From assembly GCA_964627935.1 (NCBI GenBank), contig CAZVLB010000008.1, positions 124,001 through 188,000 on the forward strand: a stretch of DNA of 64,000 bases, read 5' to 3'. This DNA is from JAABVY01 sp964627935. GTDB lineage: Bacteria; Zixibacteria; MSB-5A5; JAABVY01. Both the position numbers and the translations under genes were made by a program. This document shows, piece after piece, positions 43,358 to 51,798 of this stretch (position 1 is its first letter; each line of letters begins with the position of its first letter). The notes beneath the pieces are model-generated. The model saw nothing but the letters and a program-made list of their open reading frames with translations. It had not been told where the DNA came from and did not search any database.

Positions 43358-43611
43358 CTCTTCATTTCGGCCCGTTTTCGGCCCAAATTTCTAACTCAAT
43401 CTATATTCTATTTCGGCCGGATGCAAGCCAAATTTATGCGCAATCGCGTAAGCCCATGAATATCATCATTATAATTATCGGGATTGCCTGCAACCCGGAT
43501 AATTATAGTCCTGTCTGTCTCGCGCATCCGCCTTAGGGTTATACGCGCCATGTTCCAGACAGATTAGAGGGAATCTGCCTGATATCCTATTTTCTTGACT
43601 TTCAAGGCGCT
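43358..43611. other. Interval between the RNA candidate and the aldolase gene
   Basis: This interval of about 250 bases holds no convincing gene. The sequence just beyond the RNA candidate has a short duplicated GGCCCGTTTTCGGCCC. On the minus strand TTGCAT and TATAGAT, 15 bases apart (about 43400-43425), could be a weak promoter for the RNA. Confidence 0.25.
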
Positions 43612-44271
43612 ATGGCTAAATTTGAAACTATGGACAGGGAAAAACAGCTCCGCAATGAAATTGTCAGGATCGGACGCAAGCTCTATAGTAAGGGCTTTAT
43701 CGCCGGCTCTGACGGCAACATATCCTGCCGTCTGGAGAGTGATTCTGTGCTGATTACACCCTCCGGCAAAGCCAAGGGAGAGCTTGGGCCGGATGATATG
43801 GTGGTGGTCGGCACGGATGGCACATTCCTGCGCGGCGACTCCAAACCCTCCAGCGAATATCGCATGCATCTGCTTCTCTACCAACGTCTTGAACATATTC
43901 ATGCGGTAGTGCATGCTCATCCGCCGGTAATCACGGCTTATTCGGTAGCCGGCAAAAAGATCGCCACGGATATCCTGCCGGAGGGGATTATCATGCTTGA
44001 TAAGCTGGCCTGGGTGGAATATGGCACGCCCTCGACCGATGATTTGTCGCTCAAGATGGAGAAGTATCTGCCGGAATCGGATATTTTTGTGCTGGCCAAT
44101 CATGGTGCAACCTCAGCCGGGGCGAATCTTGATCAGACCTATAACAAGCTGGAGACACTGGAACATCAGGCGCGGATATACCTGTACAGCACATTAATCG
44201 GCGAAGCGAACAGCCTTCCGCCCGCCGAGGTGGAGAAAATCAGGAAGCTGTTTGATGTGGAACCGATTTAA
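43612..44271 (+). CDS. Class II aldolase/adducin family (fuculose-phosphate aldolase-like)
   Basis: This 219-residue protein has the zinc-dependent class II aldolase motifs: SDGNIS near the N terminus, KPSSEYRMH with the catalytic Glu, VHAHPPV with two zinc-binding His, and LANHGA with the third. Relatives cleave L-fuculose or L-rhamnulose 1-phosphate or act on methylthioribulose 1-phosphate. No fucose or methionine-salvage genes are adjacent. The ATG at 43612 is used. It begins a long run of co-directional genes. Confidence 0.85.
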   Translation: MAKFETMDREKQLRNEIVRIGRKLYSKGFIAGSDGNISCRLESDSVLITPSGKAKGELGPDDMVVVGTDGTFLRGDSKPSSEYRMHLLLYQRLEHIHAVVHAHPPVITAYSVAGKKIATDILPEGIIMLDKLAWVEYGTPSTDDLSLKMEKYLPESDIFVLANHGATSAGANLDQTYNKLETLEHQARIYLYSTLIGEANSLPPAEVEKIRKLFDVEPI

Positions 44272-44334
44272 ATCAGCACCATTTTCATCGTAGCTTTTGA
44301 CAAAGCATGTAAACAATTGCTATATTAGAGGCTT

Positions 44335-45564
44335 ATGGCAGCCAAGAAGAAAACCATCGTTGAGCCCTCGGAGACTCTGTTCAAAATGCCGGAACCATTG
44401 GGGGCCCAGCTCGCGGGACTGGCCCGTCGGGTTGAGAAACGCAATATCGGCATAATCGACCTGGGCAAGCTTCAGATAACATTTCCGGATGACCTGAAAA
44501 AGCATCTGCAGATCAACCGCACAGATATCTGGGGCGACGCCAACCGTCTGGGACAATTTGAACTCAGTCTTAAACGCAAAATCGCGGCCTGGCTCAAGAC
44601 CGATTATGATGTCAGCGTGGATCCCGAATTCGAGATGCTCCTGACAACCGGCAATACGCCGGGCATGTTTACGGCATTCATGAGCTTTCTGGATCAAAAT
44701 TCGCAGGTCTTTATACCGGAGCCCTCGTATTCGCTCTATCGTTCATGCGCGCTGGCGGCGGATGCTGAGCCGATTGTATATAATATCTCCGAGGTGACCG
44801 ATTTTCAGCCCAACCTGGAAAAGATCAGGACACAGATAACGCAGTCGACCAGGGCGATGGTGGTCAATTATCCGCATAATCCAACCTCGCGCGGCGTTGA
44901 TCTGAAATTCTATAACCGACTATCCGAATTTGCCCGCAGGCATAACCTGATCATACTGGCGGATTCGGTTTATTTGATGCATGGCGGTGACGGGTTCTCG
45001 CATCCGATGTACCTGCAATCCGATTACGGCAAGATGACGGGTATCGAGATGATCACTTTTTCATTTTTGTTCAATCTGCCGGCTTTCAAGATCGGTGTGG
45101 CCCTGGGCCATCGTGATTTTATCTCGCCCCTGGCCAAGTTCCGGCATTTGTTTAATCTGATTCCCTCGGTATTCGATATTGAAATCGCTGACAGGCTGAT
45201 GGATCATCGCGAGGATCTTCAGGGTTATTTCGCCGATAAATTTGCCGAGGATCGTCAGTTTGTGTATGAGGCTCTTGATAATCTGGGCTGGGAATATTTG
45301 AAGTCCAATTATGCGCCGTTTGTATGGATAAAACTTCCTCACAGGCGCAAGGCCAGCCTGAATTTCTGCAGAATGTTATTGAAGCGCACCGGAGTTATAA
45401 TTCTTCCCGGGGTGTTCTTCGGCGATGAGGGTGAGGGGTTTGTGCGCCTGGCCCTGGGACAGCCGAGTGGAAAATTAAAAGAGGCCTTCGAAAGGATCAA
45501 CAATTACTCGAAGTTTTACAAGGTTCCGCGCCGGATCAAGAGAAAGAGGAAATCGGATGAGTGA
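44335..45564 (+). CDS. Fold-type I aminotransferase-like protein with Phe at the Schiff-base Lys position
   Basis: This 409-residue protein has the class I/II aminotransferase plan. Recognisable motifs are TTGNTPGMFTAF, a substrate-linked NYPHNPTSRG, the PLP contacts in ADSVY (Asp and Tyr), and the carboxylate Arg in VRLALGQ. The PLP-lysine motif, usually S-x-S/A-K-x-F-x-x-x-G-x-R-x-G, here reads TFSFLFNLPAFKIG, with Phe where the Lys should be; codons at 45055-45090 confirm it. It may be a non-PLP or alternative-lysine protein. Its stop overlaps the folB start by eight bases, so it is translationally linked to folate synthesis genes. Confidence 0.8.
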   Translation: MAAKKKTIVEPSETLFKMPEPLGAQLAGLARRVEKRNIGIIDLGKLQITFPDDLKKHLQINRTDIWGDANRLGQFELSLKRKIAAWLKTDYDVSVDPEFEMLLTTGNTPGMFTAFMSFLDQNSQVFIPEPSYSLYRSCALAADAEPIVYNISEVTDFQPNLEKIRTQITQSTRAMVVNYPHNPTSRGVDLKFYNRLSEFARRHNLIILADSVYLMHGGDGFSHPMYLQSDYGKMTGIEMITFSFLFNLPAFKIGVALGHRDFISPLAKFRHLFNLIPSVFDIEIADRLMDHREDLQGYFADKFAEDRQFVYEALDNLGWEYLKSNYAPFVWIKLPHRRKASLNFCRMLLKRTGVIILPGVFFGDEGEGFVRLALGQPSGKLKEAFERINNYSKFYKVPRRIKRKRKSDE

Positions 45565-45913
45565 TAAGATCAGGGTCTGCAATATGGTATTTTACGCTTA
45601 TCATGGCACCTCCTCGGCCGAGCGCAAAACCGGCAATCGTTTTGAGGTCGATGTTGAGGTTGAATCCGATTTTTCGAAGGCGGGCAAAAGCGACAAGTTG
45701 GCCGATACTATCAGCTACACTCGTATCTATGAGATCACCGAGGAGCTGTTCACATCGCGTAAATACAACCTGATCGAAAAAGTGGGCCATCTGCTGGCGG
45801 ATAAAATCAAAAAAGAGCTTGGCCCTGAAAAGGTAATCGTGCGCATCCGCAAGAAAATCCCACCCATCCCGGGCAATCTCGATCATGTCGAGATCGAGGT
45901 TGAAAAAGGCTAA
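45557..45913 (+). CDS. folB: Dihydroneopterin aldolase
   Basis: This 118-residue enzyme cleaves 7,8-dihydroneopterin to 6-hydroxymethyl-dihydropterin and glycolaldehyde in folate synthesis. It has the family outline: RVCNMVFYAYHGTSSAERKT, then SYTRIYEITEEL, and IEKVGHLLADKI with the conserved Glu and Lys contexts, ending in a beta-strand with VRIRKKIPPIPG. The start overlaps the aminotransferase-like stop. folK follows after 41 bases. Confidence 0.9.
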   Translation: MSDKIRVCNMVFYAYHGTSSAERKTGNRFEVDVEVESDFSKAGKSDKLADTISYTRIYEITEELFTSRKYNLIEKVGHLLADKIKKELGPEKVIVRIRKKIPPIPGNLDHVEIEVEKG

Positions 45914-45954
45914 CAAGAGATTGACAAGCGGGCGAACTTTTATAAATTCCATCT

Positions 45955-46470
45955 ATGCCTGAAACTGAAGTTTACATCGGCCTTGGGTCAAACCTTGGCA
46001 AGAGGGAAGATTTTCTGAAATCCGCATTGGACAAGATCAGGACGAATCCCGATATGACGCTGGAAAAAGTATCTCCGGCTTACGAGAGCGAGCCTTTGGG
46101 ATTCCAGGATCAGGGGCCATTTCTGAATATGGCCGCAAAAATCAGGACGTCGCTTGCTGCTGATGAGCTGTTTGCTAAGCTAAATCAGATCGAGAATGAG
46201 GTCGGAAAAAAAGCGCAGTTCAAAAACGGCCCGCGTGAGATTGATATTGATATACTGGTTTATGGGGATGATGAAATCCAATCGGATGATTTGAATGTTC
46301 CTCACTCCGGATTAAAATCACGTGAATTTGCTTTGCGGCCGCTTGTGGATATTGCGCCCGATTTGACAGATCCATCAACCGGTAAGAGCTATTCATATTA
46401 TCTGGAGCAAATAGCCGGCAGGAAAGATGTCCGGGAACGTCGCGATTTAAATTTAATGATAACGGGATAG
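45955..46470 (+). CDS. folK: 2-amino-4-hydroxy-6-hydroxymethyldihydropteridine pyrophosphokinase
   Basis: This 171-residue enzyme transfers pyrophosphate from ATP to the pterin made by FolB. Signature motifs are YIGLGSNLGKRE, FLNMAAKI and the metal-binding NGPREIDIDILVYGD. The length fits the family. folB and folK are adjacent, but no folP or folE is seen in the window. Confidence 0.92.
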   Translation: MPETEVYIGLGSNLGKREDFLKSALDKIRTNPDMTLEKVSPAYESEPLGFQDQGPFLNMAAKIRTSLAADELFAKLNQIENEVGKKAQFKNGPREIDIDILVYGDDEIQSDDLNVPHSGLKSREFALRPLVDIAPDLTDPSTGKSYSYYLEQIAGRKDVRERRDLNLMITG

Positions 46471-46473
46471 CCG

Positions 46474-47121
46474 ATGAAAACTGTCAATTACATTGCTGTT
46501 GAAGGGCCCATTGGTGTCGGCAAGACGACATTGGCCAAGCATCTGGCGGAGAAACTGGATGCGCACCTGATCCTGGAGGAGGCGACCGAGAATCCGTTTC
46601 TGGCCGATTTCTACAAAAACCGCAAAAAATATGCTTTTCAGGCCCAGATATTTTTCCTGCTGGCCCGTTATCAGCAGTTGTCCAAGCTTGATACGCATGA
46701 TCTTTTCAGGCAGCGCATTGTTGCCGACTACACATTTGAGAAGGATAAATTGTTCGCCAGGGTCAATCTGGAGGACCGCGAATTGATCCTGTATGACAAA
46801 ATCGCCGCCTCGCTTGCGCGCGATCTGCCCCGTCCGGACCTTGTGATTTTCCTGCAGGCCTCCACAGAAAATTTAATGAAGCGGATCAAACAGCGTGGCG
46901 TACCGTTTGAAAAGAATATAGACTATTATTATCTCGATGAACTTAATGATGCTTATAACTATTATTTCTTTGAGTATGATGAAACGCCGCTTCTGGTGGT
47001 AAAGACTGATGAGGTCAATTTCGTCGAGAATCCCGAGGACCTGGAGGCTTTGATCGAGCAGATCAAAAAGCCGATGTCGGGAACGCATTATTACGTTCCG
47101 CGTGGTTCGCTGGAATTATGA
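46474..47121 (+). CDS. Deoxynucleoside kinase (dNK family)
   Basis: This 215-residue enzyme phosphorylates deoxynucleosides for dNTP salvage. It has a Walker A motif EGPIGVGKTTLAKHL, an acidic strand (LILEEATENPFLADF), a helix with KYAFQAQIFFLLARYQQL, and the LID region with KRIKQRGVPFEK. The fold is that of bacterial deoxyadenosine/deoxyguanosine kinases. It starts three bases after the folK stop and precedes panB by 24 bases, so it lies within the vitamin operon. Confidence 0.88.
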   Translation: MKTVNYIAVEGPIGVGKTTLAKHLAEKLDAHLILEEATENPFLADFYKNRKKYAFQAQIFFLLARYQQLSKLDTHDLFRQRIVADYTFEKDKLFARVNLEDRELILYDKIAASLARDLPRPDLVIFLQASTENLMKRIKQRGVPFEKNIDYYYLDELNDAYNYYFFEYDETPLLVVKTDEVNFVENPEDLEALIEQIKKPMSGTHYYVPRGSLEL

Positions 47122-47145
47122 TCTGATATTAAGTGGAGATTTGAT

Positions 47146-47949
47146 TTGAAGAACAATCGAGTGAACATACAATCCCTGGCCAAGAAGAAGGCCAACGGCG
47201 AGAAAATCGTCTTTCTGACAGCCTATGATTACTATACTGCCCGTCACCTGGACAAAGCCGGTGTTGACGGCCTACTGGTGGGCGATTCTATGAATATGGT
47301 CATCTACGGGCAGGAGAATACATTGTCGCTGACAATGGAACAATCGCTGTATCATGCCGAGGCGGTCAACCGTGGCGCGGATCATGCCCTGGTAGTGGGT
47401 GATATGCCATTCATGAGCTATCAGCCATCGATTGAGACAGCAATCATGAATGCCGGCAGATTCCTGAAGGAAGCCGGGGTGCAGGCTGTCAAACTCGAGG
47501 GCGGGATGGAGATGGAAGATACGATTGCCAACATAGTCGAATCCGGTATACCGGTGATGGGGCATATCGGTTTGACACCGCAGTCGATTTATAAATTCGG
47601 TGGCTATAAAGTTCGCGGCAAAAAAGAAGTCGAGCGGACATATCTGATTGATTCTGCCCGGGCATTGCAGGAGTCCGGCGTGTTTGCGATAGTGCTGGAG
47701 GCGATTAAACGGGATATAGCGGCTGAAATTACAGAGTTGATTGATATACCTACTATAGGAATTGGAGCCGGCCCTGACTGCGATGGCCAGATAATGGTCA
47801 TAAACGATATCATGGGAATGGATGAGGAATTTTATGCCAAATTCGTGAGACGCTATTTTAACCTGGGAGAAAAAATCAGGGAAGTCGGGGAAAAATTCGC
47901 ATCCGATGTCCGCTCGGGCGATTATCCGTCCGAAGAAGAAAGCTACTAA
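47146..47949 (+). CDS. panB: 3-methyl-2-oxobutanoate hydroxymethyltransferase
   Basis: This 267-residue enzyme makes ketopantoate from 2-oxoisovalerate and methylene-tetrahydrofolate. Recognisable motifs are the metal-binding LLVGDSMNMVIYGQ, DMPFMSYQ, VKLEGG, MGHIGLTPQS and TIGIGAGPDCDGQ. There is no ATG; TTG at 47146 follows GGAG by about nine bases. It is followed by panC and panD, giving three of the four early pantothenate steps (panE is not here). Confidence 0.92.
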   Translation: MKNNRVNIQSLAKKKANGEKIVFLTAYDYYTARHLDKAGVDGLLVGDSMNMVIYGQENTLSLTMEQSLYHAEAVNRGADHALVVGDMPFMSYQPSIETAIMNAGRFLKEAGVQAVKLEGGMEMEDTIANIVESGIPVMGHIGLTPQSIYKFGGYKVRGKKEVERTYLIDSARALQESGVFAIVLEAIKRDIAAEITELIDIPTIGIGAGPDCDGQIMVINDIMGMDEEFYAKFVRRYFNLGEKIREVGEKFASDVRSGDYPSEEESY

Positions 47950-47988
47950 ATCCCTCCTTTATCACGTATTATGTAGATAATTATTGCC

Positions 47989-48840
47989 ATGAAAACCGTT
48001 AAGTCCATTAAATCCATGCAAAACACCATGGCCCGTTTGCGTCAGCAGGGCCATAAGATCGCCTTTGTGCCGACTATGGGCGCTCTTCATGAGGGCCATT
48101 TATCTTTGGTGCGTCGCGCTGTCAATTCGGCGGATATAACTGTGGCCTCGATATTTATAAACCCGGCCCAGTTCGGACCTAATGAGGATCTGGATAAATA
48201 TCCCCGTTCGATCAGGGATGACAAAAAGAAACTCTCGGACCTGGGCGTCGATTATCTCTTTCTGCCCACTGAAGATATTATGTATCCGCAAGGCTACGAT
48301 ACGTTTGTGGAGTTCGAGATGGGCTCAAGAGTACTTGAGGGGGAGCATCGTCCCGGGCATTTTCGCGGTGTAGCCACGATAGTGCTCAAGCTTTTCAATA
48401 TTGTGCAACCCGATTTGGCGTTTTTCGGGCGCAAGGATTATCAGCAGTCGGTACTTATCAGGCGCATGCTTCGTGATCTCAATCTTCCGGTGAAAATCGT
48501 TGTTGGGCCGACGATTAGAGAGAAAACCGGGCTGGCCCTGTCATCCCGCAATCGCTATTTCGACGAGGAACAGTTGAGGCGTGCGACGGTTTTATATAAC
48601 AGCCTGATGCTTGCCAGGCGGCTGATAAAGGGCGGGGAACGTAAATCCTCGCGCGTAATCGATGCCATGAAACGGTTTATAGCAAAAACACCGGGAACGA
48701 AGATCGATTATGTCGCTATAACTGATGACGACGATTTGGCGCCGCTTGCGGATTTGCGTGGAAAATTTACAATTTCGCTGGCGGTATGGCTTGACGAAGT
48801 CCGCCTGATTGATAATATTAGCATGACTCTTAAGGAATGA
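47989..48840 (+). CDS. panC: Pantothenate synthetase
   Basis: This 283-residue enzyme joins pantoate and beta-alanine using ATP. The HxGH-type motif is PTMGALHEGHLSLV, GRKDYQQ and ALSSRNRYF follow. Length and order match the family. It sits 39 bases after panB and six bases before panD. Confidence 0.93.
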   Translation: MKTVKSIKSMQNTMARLRQQGHKIAFVPTMGALHEGHLSLVRRAVNSADITVASIFINPAQFGPNEDLDKYPRSIRDDKKKLSDLGVDYLFLPTEDIMYPQGYDTFVEFEMGSRVLEGEHRPGHFRGVATIVLKLFNIVQPDLAFFGRKDYQQSVLIRRMLRDLNLPVKIVVGPTIREKTGLALSSRNRYFDEEQLRRATVLYNSLMLARRLIKGGERKSSRVIDAMKRFIAKTPGTKIDYVAITDDDDLAPLADLRGKFTISLAVWLDEVRLIDNISMTLKE

Positions 48841-48846
48841 TGACAG

Positions 48847-49203
48847 ATGCTGGTTGATTACCTTAAAGCAAAGATCCACAGAGCCACTGTAACCGAGGCC
48901 AATCTCGAGTACGAGGGGTCGATAACGATTGACCGCGATCTCTTGAAAGCGACAGAGATGCGTGAATTCGAGCGGGTACATGTTCTCAATATCAATACCG
49001 GGGCCCGTCTGGAAACATATATAATTGAGGGTGAACCGGGAAGCGGGGTAATCTGTTTAAACGGTGCCGCCGCCCGTCTGGGACAAAAGGGCGATAAGGT
49101 TATCATTATATCATACTGCGCGTTGACTCCCGATGAAGCCCGGGAGCATAAACCCAAAATTGTTTCTGTCGATAATGATAACAGGATTATCGATGCCAGT
49201 TAA
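48847..49203 (+). CDS. panD: Aspartate 1-decarboxylase proenzyme
   Basis: This 118-residue proenzyme makes beta-alanine from aspartate. Self-cleavage at Gly24-Ser25 (YEGSITID) would yield the pyruvoyl group. The central NINTGARLETYIIEGEPGSG and LNGAAARLGQKGD are typical. The GlmU-like gene begins inside its last codons. Confidence 0.93.
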   Translation: MLVDYLKAKIHRATVTEANLEYEGSITIDRDLLKATEMREFERVHVLNINTGARLETYIIEGEPGSGVICLNGAAARLGQKGDKVIIISYCALTPDEAREHKPKIVSVDNDNRIIDAS

Positions 49204-49936
49204 TTCTCCCAAAACCGCAGCAATAGTTCTGGCGGCCGGCATGGGCAAACGCATGAAATCGGATTTGCCCAAGGTACTGCATGAACTCAACGGCAAACCT
49301 CTTGTCGGCTGGGTAGCCGATACATTGACCGGCCTGGATATTAACCGTGTGGTTGTGGTTGTTGGTTATAAGAAAGAAATGGTCGTCGATTTTCTGAAAG
49401 ATTATGACTTCAAATTTGTCGAACAGGCGGAGCAGCTGGGTACCGGTCATGCAGTTATGATGGCCGAAAAGGAGCTCGAGGATTTTCAGGGCGAGGTGAT
49501 TGTGCTGGCCGGTGATGTGCCCATGATTCGAAAAGAGACCATTCAAAGATTATTCGATGAGCATAGAAATCGCGGAGCTGTGGCTACCGTATTGACCTCC
49601 GAACCGCCCGATCCCACAGGATATGGCCGTGTGATCAGGAATTCCCGGGGCCTGGTCGAAAAGATTGTCGAACATAAGGATGCTTCCGAGGAGGAACTCA
49701 AAGCCGGTGAGATCAACACGGGCACATTTGTTTTTAACAAAAAAGACCTGTTCGAGGGGTTAAAAAAGATCGATAATAAGAATGTGCAGGGTGAATATTA
49801 TCTGACCGATTTAATGGAGATATTCCTGAAAGAGGGCAAGATCACGGCCGCGTATATGACAGATGATTACCGGGAGGCTCTGGGAATAAATTCCAGCGAA
49901 CAACTGAAAGAAGTTGCCCGGACGTATAATTTATAG
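49193..49936 (+). CDS. GlmU-type uridylyltransferase, single domain
   Basis: This 247-residue protein matches the N-terminal half of GlmU: LAAGMGKRMKSDLPKVLHEL, EQLGTGHAVMMAE, AGDVPMI and TGTFVFNKKDL. The left-handed beta-helix acetyltransferase half of GlmU is absent, and no separate acetyltransferase follows. So it likely makes UDP-GlcNAc from GlcNAc 1-phosphate and UTP, with acetylation elsewhere, or uses another sugar 1-phosphate. ATG 49193 overlaps the end of panD by 11 bases, indicating translational coupling. Confidence 0.85.
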   Translation: MPVNSPKTAAIVLAAGMGKRMKSDLPKVLHELNGKPLVGWVADTLTGLDINRVVVVVGYKKEMVVDFLKDYDFKFVEQAEQLGTGHAVMMAEKELEDFQGEVIVLAGDVPMIRKETIQRLFDEHRNRGAVATVLTSEPPDPTGYGRVIRNSRGLVEKIVEHKDASEEELKAGEINTGTFVFNKKDLFEGLKKIDNKNVQGEYYLTDLMEIFLKEGKITAAYMTDDYREALGINSSEQLKEVARTYNL

Positions 49937-50007
49937 CAGATAATGCTTGACAAAACCAAACAAAAATTGATTTTATCTGTTATATAGGGGGAAGATAGGA
50001 GAGTTGT

Positions 50008-50499
50008 ATGAAATCAATCTGGAAAATCGCTGCATTTTTTATACTATTGACTTTTTCTGTCCAGGCTCAGACCGGACTGGAACGTCCTGCAGAGGTATCC
50101 AGTGCTGATGCTATCGGCGAGTCTCGTATAGACAACAAGTTTTCGCTGATCGATCTCTCCCGGCTGGAAATGGACCACAGCTATTCGATTGCTTATTTCT
50201 CCTCCGGCGGACACGGAACCACGATAGGAATGTACATAAATTCGATGAGATACAGGGTTTCCAATGCAATAACCGTGAACCTCCAGCTGGCATGGGTGCA
50301 TCAGCCGGGTAATTTCCTGAATCGTGACGGCGGCACACCGACCGATTACGGGCAGATCCTCCCCAGCTTCAGCCTGGAATATCGTCCTTCCAAGAACTTC
50401 TATCTGGAGGTCGGATATCATTCGGTTCCGGCTTATATGTATCCTGGATATCCCAGATACCGGAGTTTGAAATCAGAGGACTACTGGTTCGATCAATAG
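50008..50499 (+). CDS. Secreted beta-strand protein, unknown
   Basis: This 163-residue protein has a signal peptide (VQAQTG) and alternating strands with aromatic residues (YSIAYFSSGGHGTTIGMYI, FSLEYRPSKNFYLEVGYH), as in small outer-membrane proteins. It ends just before the LytR_C gene, six bases away. No family is recognised. Confidence 0.65.
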   Translation: MKSIWKIAAFFILLTFSVQAQTGLERPAEVSSADAIGESRIDNKFSLIDLSRLEMDHSYSIAYFSSGGHGTTIGMYINSMRYRVSNAITVNLQLAWVHQPGNFLNRDGGTPTDYGQILPSFSLEYRPSKNFYLEVGYHSVPAYMYPGYPRYRSLKSEDYWFDQ

Positions 50500-50505
50500 C
50501 AGATA

Positions 50506-51327
50506 ATGCTTCGCAAAAAGAAAAAACAAATACCCCCGCACAAAAAGTACAGACTGAGAATACTTCCCAGGCATAGCAAATATATTGACTATGCTCTGGC
50601 GGCTTTGTCTCTGGTTGTTGTCGTGCTTCTGGGTTCGACTGCGATCCGTATGGTTCAGGGGGAATCCAAAAGCCTTCCGCAGGAGATCACTATCTTGCGT
50701 ACGCAGGTGGCCAATGGCTGCGGGGTGCAGGATGTTGCCGGGCGTTTTGCGGAATGGCTCGAAGATCAAAGTGATGATTTCCTGAAATTCGATATAATCG
50801 ATGTATCCAATTATGATAATTCCGCCATTCCAACTACAATGGTTTTGATCCGCGATCAACTGGCGTTGCCCAAAGCCCGGCAGATTGCCGCACGATTGGG
50901 GATCCCCGAGGAGAATATCTCTTTCAGCGAACTGGAGGACAATTTCCTGGCGTTTGATATCACGGTTGTGGTCGGACAGGATTATGAAAAGTACCGTAGC
51001 GGACCGACTATCTTGCGTACCGACATACTGAATGGCTGCGGAGTTAAGGGCGTGGCCCGCAAATTTGCCATTCAGCTCGATGAGTTCGCCGATGAAAGGG
51101 TTGAATTCGAGGTAAACAAAGAAGAAAATTTCGACAACTTCGATGTCAGGGAGAGCCTCTTGATAATCAAATCCGGCAAAGCCGGTGAATATTCTGAGCA
51201 TCTGGCAGAGAAGTTCGATATAAAGAAAGATAACATCATCACCGAGACGGGCGCACAATCATTCGAACAGAACGACATCACGATAGTTTTGGGAAGAGAT
51301 TGGGGCCAGCGTCTAACCACAAATTGA
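50506..51327 (+). CDS. Membrane-anchored protein with two LytR_C-like domains
   Basis: This 273-residue protein has a basic N terminus, one membrane helix (about residues 28-45), and two copies of a LytR_C-like domain, each beginning I-LRT followed by NGCGV (TQVANGCGVQDVAGRF and TDILNGCGVKGVARKF). In LytR-CpsA-Psr proteins this domain sits behind the catalytic domain; here no LCP catalytic domain is present. It probably binds a cell-wall component or acts as a scaffold. Its stop overlaps the rsfS start by one base. Confidence 0.78.
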   Translation: MLRKKKKQIPPHKKYRLRILPRHSKYIDYALAALSLVVVVLLGSTAIRMVQGESKSLPQEITILRTQVANGCGVQDVAGRFAEWLEDQSDDFLKFDIIDVSNYDNSAIPTTMVLIRDQLALPKARQIAARLGIPEENISFSELEDNFLAFDITVVVGQDYEKYRSGPTILRTDILNGCGVKGVARKFAIQLDEFADERVEFEVNKEENFDNFDVRESLLIIKSGKAGEYSEHLAEKFDIKKDNIITETGAQSFEQNDITIVLGRDWGQRLTTN

Positions 51328-51710
51328 TGGAAAATGAGAAAGGAGAAACAACCGGGCATTTGACAAATAATACATCCAAAGAGCTGGCTCGCAAAGCCGG
51401 CCAATTTGCCTTGGAAAAGAAAGCCCTCGATGTGAGAATACTGGATCTGCGCAAACTCACATCCATCACAGATTACTTCGTGATTTGCTCCGGAGAGGCC
51501 GACGTACAGGTCAAAGCAATAGCCGACAATATCATAGACAGTCTCAGAGATGAGGATATTGATGTCTGGAACATGGAAGGATACGAAGCTGGCCGATGGA
51601 TTTTGCTTGACTTTGTGGATGTAGTTGTGCATGTATTCCATGAAGAGTCCCGTCAGTTCTACGGGCTCGAAAGATTGTGGGGGGATGCTCCTGTGGTGAG
51701 TGTCGGCTAA
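51327..51710 (+). CDS. rsfS: Ribosomal silencing factor RsfS
   Basis: This 127-residue protein binds uL14 and blocks subunit joining in starvation. The family core is visible: LDVRILDLRKLTSITDYFVI, ADNIIDSLRDE and VVVHVFHEESRQFYGLERLW. The ATG at 51327 shares a base with the preceding stop (TGATG). In many bacteria it is paired with nadD, which is not here. Confidence 0.92.
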   Translation: MENEKGETTGHLTNNTSKELARKAGQFALEKKALDVRILDLRKLTSITDYFVICSGEADVQVKAIADNIIDSLRDEDIDVWNMEGYEAGRWILLDFVDVVVHVFHEESRQFYGLERLWGDAPVVSVG

Positions 51711-51798
51711 TTGGCACCGGCAACCTGCTAAAGAAAAACCTTTCTCAAATATTAATCTCGATAAAAAACGCAATTTGCATCATAGAAAGGATTGCGAT

